DNA of 64,000 nt, from NCBI GenBank assembly GCA_021774785.1, contig JAJFIQ010000016.1, positions 1 through 64,000 of the forward strand. Reading direction: 5' to 3'. The stretch is from Emcibacter sp. (GTDB lineage: Bacteria; Pseudomonadota; Alphaproteobacteria; Sphingomonadales; Emcibacteraceae). Under the pieces are notes generated by a model. The model ran no database searches, had not been told where the DNA came from, and saw only the letters and a program-made list of their open reading frames with translations. Positions 1 to 8,390 of the stretch are shown piece by piece. A program made the position numbers and the translations under genes. Numbering within the stretch: position 1 is the first letter of the stretch; each line of letters opens with the position of its first letter.

Positions 1-3000
1 TGGTCCAGACCTGACGGCAGGAAGGGTCCGAAATCATTAAGCAGGTTTCTGACGCCGCCGAATATCTGGGCACCATATTCCTCATTAAAACTATAACTGA
101 CGTAAACATCATGATAAGACTGGCTTCCGATTTCAAAGAAATCTTCATCTGATGACAGCAGGGTGATGTCATCAACGCCCCCGCCCTGAAAGCGCCATGT
201 ATAAGTCATTCTCAGATTGTCAAGATCCCACCCAAGACGGGCACGAAACTGATCCTTGGGCGAACCGATCTCGCCATTAAAAACCGAAATTTCGGGTCCT
301 TCCAAGCCTTCAAAAACCTGTTCATTGGAATAAGAATGATTATAGATAACATTCAGATCAAAAACACCGGGGACGGCGTCCGTATCCAGAACATAATTCA
401 GCGTAACATCAATTCCTTCAACCAGCAGGGAATTCAGATTCTCATCCCGATTGATAACTTCTATCACCTGACCATTTGAGGCATCTCTGGTCACCACATC
501 ACAAAAACGGTTATCGGGGAAGCTTGCCGCACTATAGCATAAATCAACCGTATCCTGGGTCGTAACCGTACCAATGGCTCCATTAATTTTGATACGATAA
601 TAATCCAGTATCAGTGAGAATTCCGGCAGAGCTTGCGGTGTGAACACAAAGCCCACAGTGAAGGTATCTGCGGTTTCTTCTTGCAACTGCATATTGCCGG
701 CATTGGGGCCAAACACCGAACGGGTGATGTCTTCGAATGCCAAACCGGCATTATCAGGATCAGCGAAAAATGCCTGAACACCAGAGTCTGAAAGGCAATT
801 AGTTGCAAAAGCAGCCGCATTTGGATCCGACGCGTCCAGACCACTACCATCAGAATTCAGGCCGTCACAGGGGTCAGAAAGATTGTCAAAATCCCCGCGT
901 GCCGCAGAAAAGAATTCTGTAATGCTCGGCGCACGCTGGGAACGGGAATATTGCCCGCGAATACGGAAATCGGGTACTGGCGCCCAACTACCCCCAATGT
1001 TATAGCTGTAAATGGTACCAATCGTACTATAGTCACCAACCCGCATGGCAAGCTGAACTGACAGATCGTGAAATCCGGGCTGGTCTGTTACAATAGGTAT
1101 ATCAAGTTCAGCAAAGCCTTCGATGACATTAAAATTGGCATCTATGTTGGGAATAACGGACACACTGGTCTGTTCAATTACATTGTCCGGATCACCGATC
1201 GTATTCTGGGATTCCCGGCGATATTCAAAACCAAAGGCGGTTTTTACCGTCCCGGCAGGTAATTCAAAAAGATCACCGTTCATATTACCGGAGATGATAT
1301 ATTGCTCTCTCTCCTGATGCAGGTTGCCTGTATAGCGGATATAATCTGCCATTGCCTCTGTAATGGAGCCAACACCAAAAATATCCAGCGGGATACAACC
1401 TGCGGCGCGGGCATCCGCATCTTCACACTGAAAACCGCCATTGCCGTCATCTTCGATATTTAGCGCATATTGAATGCTCTGGAAGTTTACCGCATTAAAC
1501 TGGGTCTGATCCTGTTCATACTTGCCATATGTAGCATAGCCTGTCCAATCCCAACCGCTTGCGAGGCTACCCTCAAACCCGATTGCCGTACGTAAAGTGT
1601 CCCGCTGATTTTCCTTAATGTCCATACCAACCTCAATGAAACGCCGCCGCCAGCTAACGCTGCCGCTGCGGGTTTCTTCCACGGCGAATGGGATAAAAGG
1701 ATGAGTGGAGGACATGCTACCGATATCGATGGAGTTCCCTGCTGGACCAATATCCGTGCCACTGTTGGCAAAGCGCGGTCCGTTAACGGTGGTCGTGTTA
1801 ACCCGGGTGAAATAAGCCTCGGCAAATATTGTCACATCATCTGTCATATCATAATGTGTTTTTACAGCGCCAGCGATCACCTCCACAGCCGGGGATAGGG
1901 TACGTCCGGGGCGGAGATTAAAACCGTCCAGGTTGGTTTCAAACCCAACGCTTGGCACACGCCCGTCTGGTGGGACCAGTGATTTGTCGTTAAACCAGAC
2001 GCCGTTATCATTCCAGGCATCGTCACCTTCAAAACGGCCGCCCGCGATATTTGAACTTAAATTAGCACCAAATTGTTCGTCACCACCAACAAAACCAAGT
2101 GCCTTGATAGAATCAGGTCTGGACTCGTCAGCAAAAATCGCCGTTTCATTATCATAGGTAAATCCAAGCATGATATTACCCCGGTCATCACCAAAATTCT
2201 TGCCAAAAGTCAGATCTATGGTATTTTCTATCTCTCCACTGGCGTCCGCAGTACTGTAACGATACCCGGCTTTAATGCCGTCAAAATCATCCCGCAGCAA
2301 TATATTCACCACCCCGGCAATGGCATCAGCACCATAGATAGCGGATGCCCCACCAGTGGTAACTTCAAGTCTTCTGACGAATCCTGTCGGGATAGTATTT
2401 AGGCTGACCCGTTCACCGTTGCCACTGTTTGAGACCGCCCGGCGTCCGTTAATCAGGGTTAGGGTCCGGCTGCCACCAAGGTCCCGCAGGCTGATGGTAC
2501 TTAAACCGGTGTTCTGGGTGCTAAGTCCGGTGCTTTCCGGTGACAGGCTAAATCCGACACCGGGAATTTGGGTGAGGACTTCACCAATATCAACTGTACC
2601 GCTGGAGCCTATCTCACGAAGATCAAAACTTTGCACAGGTATGATGGTATCAACATTTGAACGTCTTATCCGTGAACCGGTGACAACAACCTCTTCCACC
2701 ACAATATCATCACCAGTTTCATCTTCCGCAAAGACATCCAGGTTCGCAACATAATCTTCACTAGTCGTATAAGATATGGTCTGAATACCATCATTCTTTC
2801 TGACTGTCGCACCAATCAGAATGGTTCCCAGTTCGTTGATATGATAATTAATACCGGTATTTTCCAGCAGCAGTATGAGAGCAATTTCGGGATCATAATA
2901 ACCGGAAAGTGCCTCTACCATCATATCTTTGATGTCAGCATCCACAAAGAAAATATCCTTGCCGCTCTGAAGGCCAAATTCATTCAGTGCCGCACCGAGG

Positions 3001-3119
3001 TTCTGTGAGTTAATATTGAATTCGATCTGTGCATCCTCGGCGAATGCACCGCCCTGTGCCATGACCAGAACAGAACAACCAGCCATTGCCAATGATTTTA
3101 GTGATTTAAAACGTTTCAT
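1..3119 (-). CDS. TonB-dependent receptor with STN signalling domain (3' end beyond window)
   Basis: This is an outer-membrane TonB-gated receptor, incomplete because the gene continues past the left edge; about 1,039 codons are visible without a stop. Reading leftward from the ATG at 3119 there is a signal peptide ending near QGGAFAED. An STN (secretin/TonB short N-terminal) domain follows at about residues 30-100. Next come a plug with the VVVTGSRIRRSNVD entry and INGRRAVSNSG segment, then ASAIYGADAIAGVVNI and a long beta-barrel. An in-frame ATG lies 9 bases further upstream. The STN domain marks a receptor that signals through FecR to an ECF sigma factor, and both genes lie just upstream on the same strand. 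The large plug-barrel type is common in TonB-rich alphaproteobacteria. The substrate cannot be read from sequence; iron-siderophore, heme and carbohydrate are all possible. Confidence 0.93.
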   Translation of the reverse strand, partial: MKRFKSLKSLAMAGCSVLVMAQGGAFAEDAQIEFNINSQNLGAALNEFGLQSGKDIFFVDADIKDMMVEALSGYYDPEIALILLLENTGINYHINELGTILIGATVRKNDGIQTISYTTSEDYVANLDVFAEDETGDDIVVEEVVVTGSRIRRSNVDTIIPVQSFDLREIGSSGTVDIGEVLTQIPGVGFSLSPESTGLSTQNTGLSTISLRDLGGSRTLTLINGRRAVSNSGNGERVSLNTIPTGFVRRLEVTTGGASAIYGADAIAGVVNILLRDDFDGIKAGYRYSTADASGEIENTIDLTFGKNFGDDRGNIMLGFTYDNETAIFADESRPDSIKALGFVGGDEQFGANLSSNIAGGRFEGDDAWNDNGVWFNDKSLVPPDGRVPSVGFETNLDGFNLRPGRTLSPAVEVIAGAVKTHYDMTDDVTIFAEAYFTRVNTTTVNGPRFANSGTDIGPAGNSIDIGSMSSTHPFIPFAVEETRSGSVSWRRRFIEVGMDIKENQRDTLRTAIGFEGSLASGWDWTGYATYGKYEQDQTQFNAVNFQSIQYALNIEDDGNGGFQCEDADARAAGCIPLDIFGVGSITEAMADYIRYTGNLHQEREQYIISGNMNGDLFELPAGTVKTAFGFEYRRESQNTIGDPDNVIEQTSVSVIPNIDANFNVIEGFAELDIPIVTDQPGFHDLSVQLAMRVGDYSTIGTIYSYNIGGSWAPVPDFRIRGQYSRSQRAPSITEFFSAARGDFDNLSDPCDGLNSDGSGLDASDPNAAAFATNCLSDSGVQAFFADPDNAGLAFEDITRSVFGPNAGNMQLQEETADTFTVGFVFTPQALPEFSLILDYYRIKINGAIGTVTTQDTVDLCYSAASFPDNRFCDVVTRDASNGQVIEVINRDENLNSLLVEGIDVTLNYVLDTDAVPGVFDLNVIYNHSYSNEQVFEGLEGPEISVFNGEIGSPKDQFRARLGWDLDNLRMTYTWRFQGGGVDDITLLSSDEDFFEIGSQSYHDVYVSYSFNEEYGAQIFGGVRNLLNDFGPFLPSGLD

Positions 3120-3291
3120 GATTTCCATTTCCCTATTTTTTTGTATTAACCAAATATGGTCTTGTCAGGTATGTAGACGGGGTCAAAAGAAATATCCTCA
3201 TCAAAGCATAAAAAAATATTTTCCGGGTTTTGGAATCTAAACGTGGGGACAGAGATCTAGCGCATACGGATATCTGAGTTATTCTATTGTA

Positions 3292-4338
3292 TCATTCATT
3301 CCAGATCAACGTGATCTCATTTTCCTCGGTACGTTGAAAATCGACACTGTGCATGGTTTTCAGGGCAGAGAGAAATGACTCTGTACGACCCGTTCTGAAA
3401 ACACCATTGATTGGCAAGTCACGAAGGTGCTGGTCCTCGCTGAGGCGAATTTGATCTCTGCTATAACGATTGACTTCGATAATCGCCTGGCTGAGTGGCT
3501 TGCCATTAAAAACGATCTGTCCATCACGCCAGCTAGTTGCCTCTTCAAGATTTGCCCTGTCAACTATCCGCATGGCTTGTGCTGATGCGACCAGACGGTC
3601 GCCGGCGACAAGTTCTATTCTTTTATGGGGAATGGAGGGCTGTTTGGAATCTGAAACATCTGCAATAAATTCATCCACCGCAACGCGGCCCTCGATAAGC
3701 ACCACCTGAACGGCCTCTCCCCTGTTCAGTCTGACATCGAAAGCCGTACCAAGGGCTGTAATTCTCTGATTACCAGCCTCGACCATAAACGGCCAGGATG
3801 AGTTTTTTTCCACTTCAAACCAGGCTTGGCCGCGTATCAGGACGACCCGGCGTGCGTTTGAATTATAGTCAACTTCAATACGTGAATTTGTATTCAGAAT
3901 GATAGTTGAACCATCTGCAAGTATGGCTGTCGAACGTTCTCCGACAACGGTATCATACACCTTTATATTATTGTTGTACCCTCCCCATTGTTGTGAAGAT
4001 ATGAACATAAGGCCCGTCACAGCAATTATGAGGGAAAATCCTGCCGCAACGCGCGGAATGGCCCATCGCTGCCATATTGTCTGTACAGGTTCAGTCTGCT
4101 TCAATACCTCATCCACCAGATTTACCAGCGCCGGATGGGAAAGATGTGCATCAATTGCCGCGAGTGATTTCTCGGTCTTTTCGAAAGCTGCCACATTCGC
4201 AGGGCTTTTGGCGCACCATTTCTCAAAGTCTGCGCGCTCTTGCGGTCCACATTCAGGTAAAGCAAGACGCATCGCCCAAGTGGCTGCTGATTCTTGCGGT
4301 GATTTCTGTTTTTCTAAAGTTTTCATTTCACTCATCAT
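3292..4338 (-). CDS. FecR-family anti-sigma factor / inner-membrane signal transducer
   Basis: A 348-residue FecR homologue. The N-terminal cytoplasmic part carries the usual WAMRLALPECGPQERADFEKW region (DUF4880-like). A single membrane helix follows at about residues 94-112. The periplasmic FecR domain begins with YDTVVGERSTAILADGS and contains NTNSRIEV and RGQAWFEVEK. The C-terminal STN-interacting part is also present (GVFRTGRTESFLSAL). In known systems FecR relays receptor occupancy to the cognate sigma factor. The gene overlaps the upstream sigma gene by 11 bases, so the two are translationally coupled, and the receptor follows 172 bases downstream. Two ATGs in tandem (4338 and 4335) are equally good starts. 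Confidence 0.93.
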   Translation of the reverse strand: MMSEMKTLEKQKSPQESAATWAMRLALPECGPQERADFEKWCAKSPANVAAFEKTEKSLAAIDAHLSHPALVNLVDEVLKQTEPVQTIWQRWAIPRVAAGFSLIIAVTGLMFISSQQWGGYNNNIKVYDTVVGERSTAILADGSTIILNTNSRIEVDYNSNARRVVLIRGQAWFEVEKNSSWPFMVEAGNQRITALGTAFDVRLNRGEAVQVVLIEGRVAVDEFIADVSDSKQPSIPHKRIELVAGDRLVASAQAMRIVDRANLEEATSWRDGQIVFNGKPLSQAIIEVNRYSRDQIRLSEDQHLRDLPINGVFRTGRTESFLSALKTMHSVDFQRTEENEITLIWNE

Positions 4339-4882
4339 TCTGTCCCAAACAATTTGTCAAAGTAATAATTGCTTTTACGACATGCTTTTCAACACTGCTG
4401 ATCGATATACCAAGACGCTTTGCCACAACTTTCTGTTTCATGCCTTCAATCCGACAAAGAACAAAAACATTTCTGGTTCGTTCAGGTAGCTCATTCAGAA
4501 TCACCAGCAGTCTTTCTATAGTTTCTTTGCATTCATAGATATATTCTGGAGAAAAATCCTTTATTGCGTGGCTATTGTCATCATATTCCACATGTTTGGC
4601 GTAAAAATGGGTTTGCCGCTTACGCAAGAAGTCCTTCCAGACACCAGAAGCTGATTTCATTATATAGGCTTCAGGGTTTTCTATTTCTCCGCCGCTGGAT
4701 CTGCCGTAAAGGCGCGCAAACACATCCTGCACAAGATCGTCAACAGTTGCTTTCTGGCAGCCACGTTTTTTAAAATAACGTACTAAGGGAACAGAATAAA
4801 GTAGAATCAAGTCTTCGAGTTGTTCAGAACTCAAATTGTTATTTAACTTATTTATTGACACCTTCATACTCAATAGTCTCAC
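4328..4882 (-). CDS. FecI-type ECF RNA polymerase sigma factor
   Basis: A 184-residue sigma-70 family ECF factor. Region 2 spans about residues 25-90, with the core-binding DLVQDVFARLYGR motif. Region 4 spans about 115-170, with ELPERTRNVFVLCRIEGM and the helix-turn-helix VVAKRLGISISSVEKHV. Length and domain order fit the FecI group. It heads a sigma/FecR/receptor set on the minus strand and presumably drives transcription of the receptor gene. The start at 4882 gives an N-terminal extension of six residues before a second Met (MKVSINKL); either start is plausible. The 310-base upstream gap contains the tandem repeats listed separately. Confidence 0.93.
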   Translation of the reverse strand: MRLLSMKVSINKLNNNLSSEQLEDLILLYSVPLVRYFKKRGCQKATVDDLVQDVFARLYGRSSGGEIENPEAYIMKSASGVWKDFLRKRQTHFYAKHVEYDDNSHAIKDFSPEYIYECKETIERLLVILNELPERTRNVFVLCRIEGMKQKVVAKRLGISISSVEKHVVKAIITLTNCLGQNDE

Positions 4883-4960
4883 ATTTTTCCATAATATAAA
4901 ACAGCAAATTATAAGGCTTTTCAGGAAATTTTGCCTGAGCCCAAGGAATTTTCAGAAAAT

Positions 4961-5008
4961 CTTGCCAGAACTCAAGCTTGCCAGAACTCAAGCTTGCCAG
5001 AATTCAAG
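4961..5008. repeat. Three tandem 16-bp repeats upstream of the ECF sigma gene
   Basis: Units 4961-4976 and 4977-4992 are identical (CTTGCCAGAACTCAAG) and 4993-5008 differs at one base. A degenerate fourth copy matching about 12 of 16 positions can be seen at 4930-4945. The array sits 80-130 bases upstream of the sigma-factor start, in the 310-base gap between divergent genes (4883-5192). That gap otherwise shows only AT-rich sequence without an ORF. A regulatory role is possible but not shown. Confidence 0.85.
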
Positions 5009-5192
5009 GAAGCCAATTAATTTGTTGCTGATTACGTAGACGTGCTTGAGCAGGAAATCCTCAAAAATTTCTGATCCCAGGAATTATACAATATATTGAC
5101 TGGTCGCAAAAATTCGATAAGCTTATTCAGATAATAATACGTGATGCAATAAATCAGATTAATAATATAATTATTATTATGGGTGGATTTTA

Positions 5193-5903
5193 GTGAAATA
5201 CAGATTGATATTACCAGCTTTTCTGATATTCACATTTCTGATCATTTCTTTTTCTGGATCAGTTATGGCAACTGATACTGTATGGACAGAAAAGAAACTG
5301 GGAAAAGTCATCTTAAAAGCAGATAAGGCGGCTCAGCACAAGAAATGGTCCTATGCCATTAAATTCGGTGAACAAATGCTTGATGGCAGTAAAATTCTGG
5401 ATAAACAGAGCGATGCCAGATATGTAAACCTACTCAAAACGCTCAATGTATATTATGATAAAGCCGGACGCCTGAAGGAAGTCGGCCCACGTGTAGTGAC
5501 GGCATATATGTTATCTAAAAAACATCTCGGACCCACTCATGAAACAACATTTATGAGCCGCACCCTTTATTACAAACTTCAGATATTCAAAATGGACTAT
5601 GCAGGCGCCATCCCCCTCGTTCTGGAAAATATTGCGCTTTTGAAAGAGAACGAAAAAAACAGTGTCAGGTTAATTCACTATCTAAAGCAGCTTTATTCAC
5701 TTTATGGCCTGACAGGGGAGCTTGAAAGGGAGGAAAAGGCTCTGATTGAATTTCTGGCAATAAACAGTCGTTTTTTTGGCGATGACGATGAAGATAACAA
5801 GGTGGCAATATTAATTCTGGCTCAAAATTACTGTCGTCAAAAAGAATCCGATAAATTTAACCAACTCACAACTTCACATGGCTTAAAATATAGTTGTGGC
5901 TAG
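5193..5903 (+). CDS. Exported TPR-like protein of unknown function
   Basis: A 236-residue protein starting with GTG, with GGGTGG about 7 bases upstream as a possible ribosome-binding site. A strong signal peptide (KYRLILPAFLIFTFLIISFSG) ends near VMATD. The rest is helical with TPR-like periodicity (KWSYAIKFGEQMLDGSKIL, AGRLKEVGPRVVTAYMLSKK, LTGELEREEKALIEFLA), so it is probably a periplasmic helical-repeat protein. I do not recognise a named family. It is transcribed divergently from the sigma/FecR/receptor set and has no close partner downstream, where the decay zone begins. Confidence 0.75.
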   Translation: MKYRLILPAFLIFTFLIISFSGSVMATDTVWTEKKLGKVILKADKAAQHKKWSYAIKFGEQMLDGSKILDKQSDARYVNLLKTLNVYYDKAGRLKEVGPRVVTAYMLSKKHLGPTHETTFMSRTLYYKLQIFKMDYAGAIPLVLENIALLKENEKNSVRLIHYLKQLYSLYGLTGELEREEKALIEFLAINSRFFGDDDEDNKVAILILAQNYCRQKESDKFNQLTTSHGLKYSCG

Positions 5904-5911
5904 CGATGGGT

Positions 5912-6016
5912 ATTACCCTCCGTCTGTAGATCAAGATACTACAGCAAATATTGATATTGACGACCTAATTTTTTTCCCAGAAGGTCTGGATTTGCTTGGT
6001 AAAAGTGGAGGGTAAT
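5912..6016. repeat. 10-bp inverted repeats bounding a 105-bp segment
   Basis: ATTACCCTCC at 5912-5921 is the exact reverse complement of GGAGGGTAAT at 6007-6016. Inside lies a second small palindrome, CTGTAG...CTACAG, around 5924-5944. The segment begins 9 bases after the TPR-like gene stops. It could fold as a 3' UTR structure or be a very small miniature element. No target-site duplication was identified. Confidence 0.5.
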
Positions 6017-6311
6017 CTCTGAATTTAAGCGGTTTGATTTTAAAACTGTATAGGGCTCAAGCTGTTCGATGTCGAATGCGGATGTTGGGATTATAAAAAT
6101 CCATCAATATATTGTCCAAACATATTTTCTGCTTTCTTAAATCTGTCTTGTTTTATTTGGGTAATTATATACATTCAGATTTTACCTGCAGAACCTTAAC
6201 TCTAAGTAGGGAATGAGTTTAGCCACCTATCTTGACTAAACAGTCACCGCTATTTTCAAGCTCCTGTCAACAAAACACTGCTTCCGTAGTTGCGTGCCCC
6301 CGCAACCAAAT

Positions 6312-6348
6312 AAAAACCCAGATAACTCTTTGAGTTTGCTGGGTTTTT
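6312..6348 (+). terminator. Rho-independent terminator-like hairpin
   Basis: AAAAACCCAG (6312-6321) pairs with CTGGGTTTTT (6339-6348), with an inner AACTC/GAGTT stem and a TTT loop. It is followed by ATTTTCC. The A-rich left arm and T-rich right arm could terminate in both directions. It is more than 400 bases from the nearest upstream gene, so it may have belonged to a transcript that has been lost. Confidence 0.65.
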
Positions 6349-6378
6349 ATTTTCCTGATGCCCCAAATTTGACAGTGT

Positions 6379-6447
6379 GAATTCCCGAATGTGTAAGCTG
6401 TTTTTAGCCTATCACAGGTCTAGCACATTTAACACATTCGGGAATTC
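6379..6447. repeat. Perfect 16-bp inverted repeat immediately upstream of the integrase start
   Basis: GAATTCCCGAATGTGT (6379-6394) is the exact reverse complement of ACACATTCGGGAATTC (6432-6447). A 37-base spacer separates the arms, and the right arm ends 3 bases before the ATG at 6451. It could be an operator, a recombinase arm-binding site, or a translation-blocking hairpin. Confidence 0.8.
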
Positions 6448-6450
6448 TTT

Positions 6451-7150
6451 ATGGCTATGTCTGATACTCACAAGATTTTGGGCGATAAAGTGAGTCTTTA
6501 TCGTCGCACCAATAGTTCTAAGTGGCATTGTTCTGCCTCCATTAAGGGGCGGCAATATCGCAGCACCACAAAAGAATCGAGTCTTTCCATTGCAAAAGAT
6601 GTTGCCCAAGATTGGTATATGGAGCTTTTAAATAAAGATCGCTTTGGCGAATTGTCTTCAGGTAAGACATTTCGTGATGCAGCTAAAAAGTTTGAAGTTG
6701 AATATGAAATTATAACGCACGGCAGGCGCAGCCCAAAATGGGTGCAGGGCCATAAGGACAGAATTAGACTTCACCTTTTGCCTTGCCTTGGTAGTAAATC
6801 ATTAAAAGAAATAACTTCAGGCATTGGTCAGGAATACCGCGTTCATCGAATGACCAAGCCTGCCAACTGGCCTCAAGAAGACGGTGTTGACATCAAGCCA
6901 TGGAAACACCCTGCCCAGAATACTATCCACAATGAAATTGTGACTTTAAGCATGGTTTTAAAGGCCGCACAAGCGTTGAAATGATTGAAAAACACTATGC
7001 TGCTCATTTGAAGGATATGATTGATACTAGTTTGGTTAATGTTCGGCGGAGTAGGAAGACTAATTTAAAAGAGCTTCAATCCATCTCCACCAATTGCAAA
7101 CAGCTATATGATGTTACCGCCGAAGGAATTTACCAGAAATGGGCATGCTT
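6451..7150 (+). pseudogene. Tyrosine recombinase (phage-type integrase) with its catalytic core deleted
   Basis: The first 177 codons (6451-6984) encode an integrase N-terminus. An arm-binding-like region (LYRRTNSSKWHCSASIKGRQYRS) is followed by a SAM-like core-binding domain (KTFRDAAKKFE to GQEYRVHRM). The frame then stops at 6984. Another reading frame carries the end of an integrase, SVEMIEKHYAAHLKDMID, including the tyrosine nucleophile. The roughly 150-200 residues with the Arg...His-x-x-Arg catalytic core are missing, so a deletion must have joined the two parts at about 6955-6970. The 3' boundary given here is approximate, because the tail merges into non-homologous sequence before the truncated dsbD. 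It cannot encode an active recombinase and marks a former integrated element. Confidence 0.85.
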
Positions 7151-7231
7151 TGCCGGGGGGCATAGATTAATATTTATTGGATACATAAGGGACATCTCAC
7201 ATTGTCCTGACTCTACTTTTTTCAGCCAGTA

Positions 7232-8143
7232 TCACCAGAAGCCGCTTAATATGGCTGCCCCAATGGCCAGAAGAAAATTACGGTTGGTGGTTTCAACCTC
7301 ATCATTTTGGATTACGGCGGGCAAAGACGTTGCTGCCGGAGCTATAAAGCTATAGGCCAGCATTTTGCCATCGGGTTTATCTATACGCAGGACGCCGGAT
7401 ATATGCCCCCTCGCAGCTTTTTCCCCTGCGGGTATAGTTATGATCAGTCCTCCTTCTGCGGCAGAAAAAGTTTGGTGAGCACCGTCTCGGATTACTTTGG
7501 CCTGCTCATTAAATGTGCGGGCTGTCTCGCCTTCGGACAGCGTAATGCCGGGCATAAATATGTTAATATTTTCTTTGTCAGCCCGAAATATTGCACCGGT
7601 CAGTAGGGGCAGGGGCATTTTCGTTTTGGCGTATTTAAACAGGGCGAATTCGGCCAGATCTATCTGGCCACTTCCAATCGGAACAGTCAGGTCAAGACGA
7701 ACGGGATCTAGAACACAGCCACTGTTCGAACAGATGATTAGGTCGAGATCAAGCCTGAGTGGAATATCATTTTCTTCAGATATGTTGGAGGGTACCCGAA
7801 GTTCCTGTAACAGGATTGCCTCGCCCTCATGGACGTTGGCCGCGATGCCGTCCAGCATAAGGAGCGTCGGAGTGGGATGATGTAGCTTGCCCATGGTTAA
7901 CCCGTGGGGCAGGGCCCAGTTTAGTTTAGGCGCATAGCCGGACCCGCCGGGATTCGACCAATATATATGCCAACCTTTTTCCGGCTGAATAAGCAGGGCA
8001 AGATTGATTAATTCTCCCGGCTTGACACTTAATCCTTGAACTGCGATTCGGGCATCATAGTGGGTACCTTTTGCTATTGATCCGGCAAAGGCTGTATGCA
8101 GTGAGACCGCTAAAAATAAAATAGCAAGAAAAATACGGTACAT
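7232..8143 (-). pseudogene. DsbD/ScsB-type thiol:disulfide interchange protein, truncated at its first membrane helix
   Basis: The preferred start is the ATG at 8143, which opens a clean signal peptide (YRIFLAILFLAVSLHTAFAG). An ORF extension to 8257 has no signal character. The remainder is a DsbD-alpha-like periplasmic domain: GWHIYWSNPGGSGYAPKLNW, the ICSNSGC cysteine pair, and LYFIAPA-type beta-sandwich segments near the end. Full-length DsbD-family proteins continue with eight or so membrane helices and a thioredoxin domain. Here the frame ends after LLAIGAAILSGFW, exactly where the first helix should begin. Integrase debris follows within about 100 bases, so a deletion probably removed the rest. 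A secreted stump is conceivable, but electron transfer across the membrane is impossible. Confidence 0.82.
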
Positions 8144-8390
8144 GGAAAAATCCTTTTCGTGTTTCGGGGAGCTTCTGTCCTGCCTGGACAATAGCCAGGA
8201 GGTTAAATCTTCAACTCGCAAAAAATTATTCTGTTTTAGGCACTTTTGCCATGACAAATGTAGATGTGATTACGGTTTCCAAACAGATTATGGCGTGCAG
8301 GGTATCGATTACGGGCGTCCTGTTCGTGGTTCAAGTTATGCCGATAACGAAGTCCGTCTTTCAGCAGGAAACACCGAGTATCACCTCTTA

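Larger units (their letters stand above)
5904..6450. other. 547-base gene-free stretch before the integrase remnant
   Basis: No convincing coding sequence was found in either strand. The stretch holds a pair of 10-bp inverted repeats (5912-5921 and 6007-6016), a short hairpin GTTGCG/CGCAAC around 6289-6306, a good rho-independent terminator-like hairpin (6312-6348), and a perfect 16-bp inverted repeat just before the integrase start. Sites of this kind are often found at the edge of an integrated element, but no duplicated attachment core or complete tRNA was recognised here. Confidence 0.6.

Noticed and set aside
3163-3188. Possible FecI-type promoter GTCTAC/TGACCCC upstream of the first receptor
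   Set aside because: Resembles ECF promoter elements only loosely, and the same pattern was not found before the second sigma/FecR/receptor set, so it could not be supported.
6289-6309. Possible tRNA 3' end (CGCAACCA) as an attachment site next to the integrase
   Set aside because: No matching acceptor or T-arm lies upstream within tRNA distance, and no second copy of the core was found. It is better read as a short hairpin.
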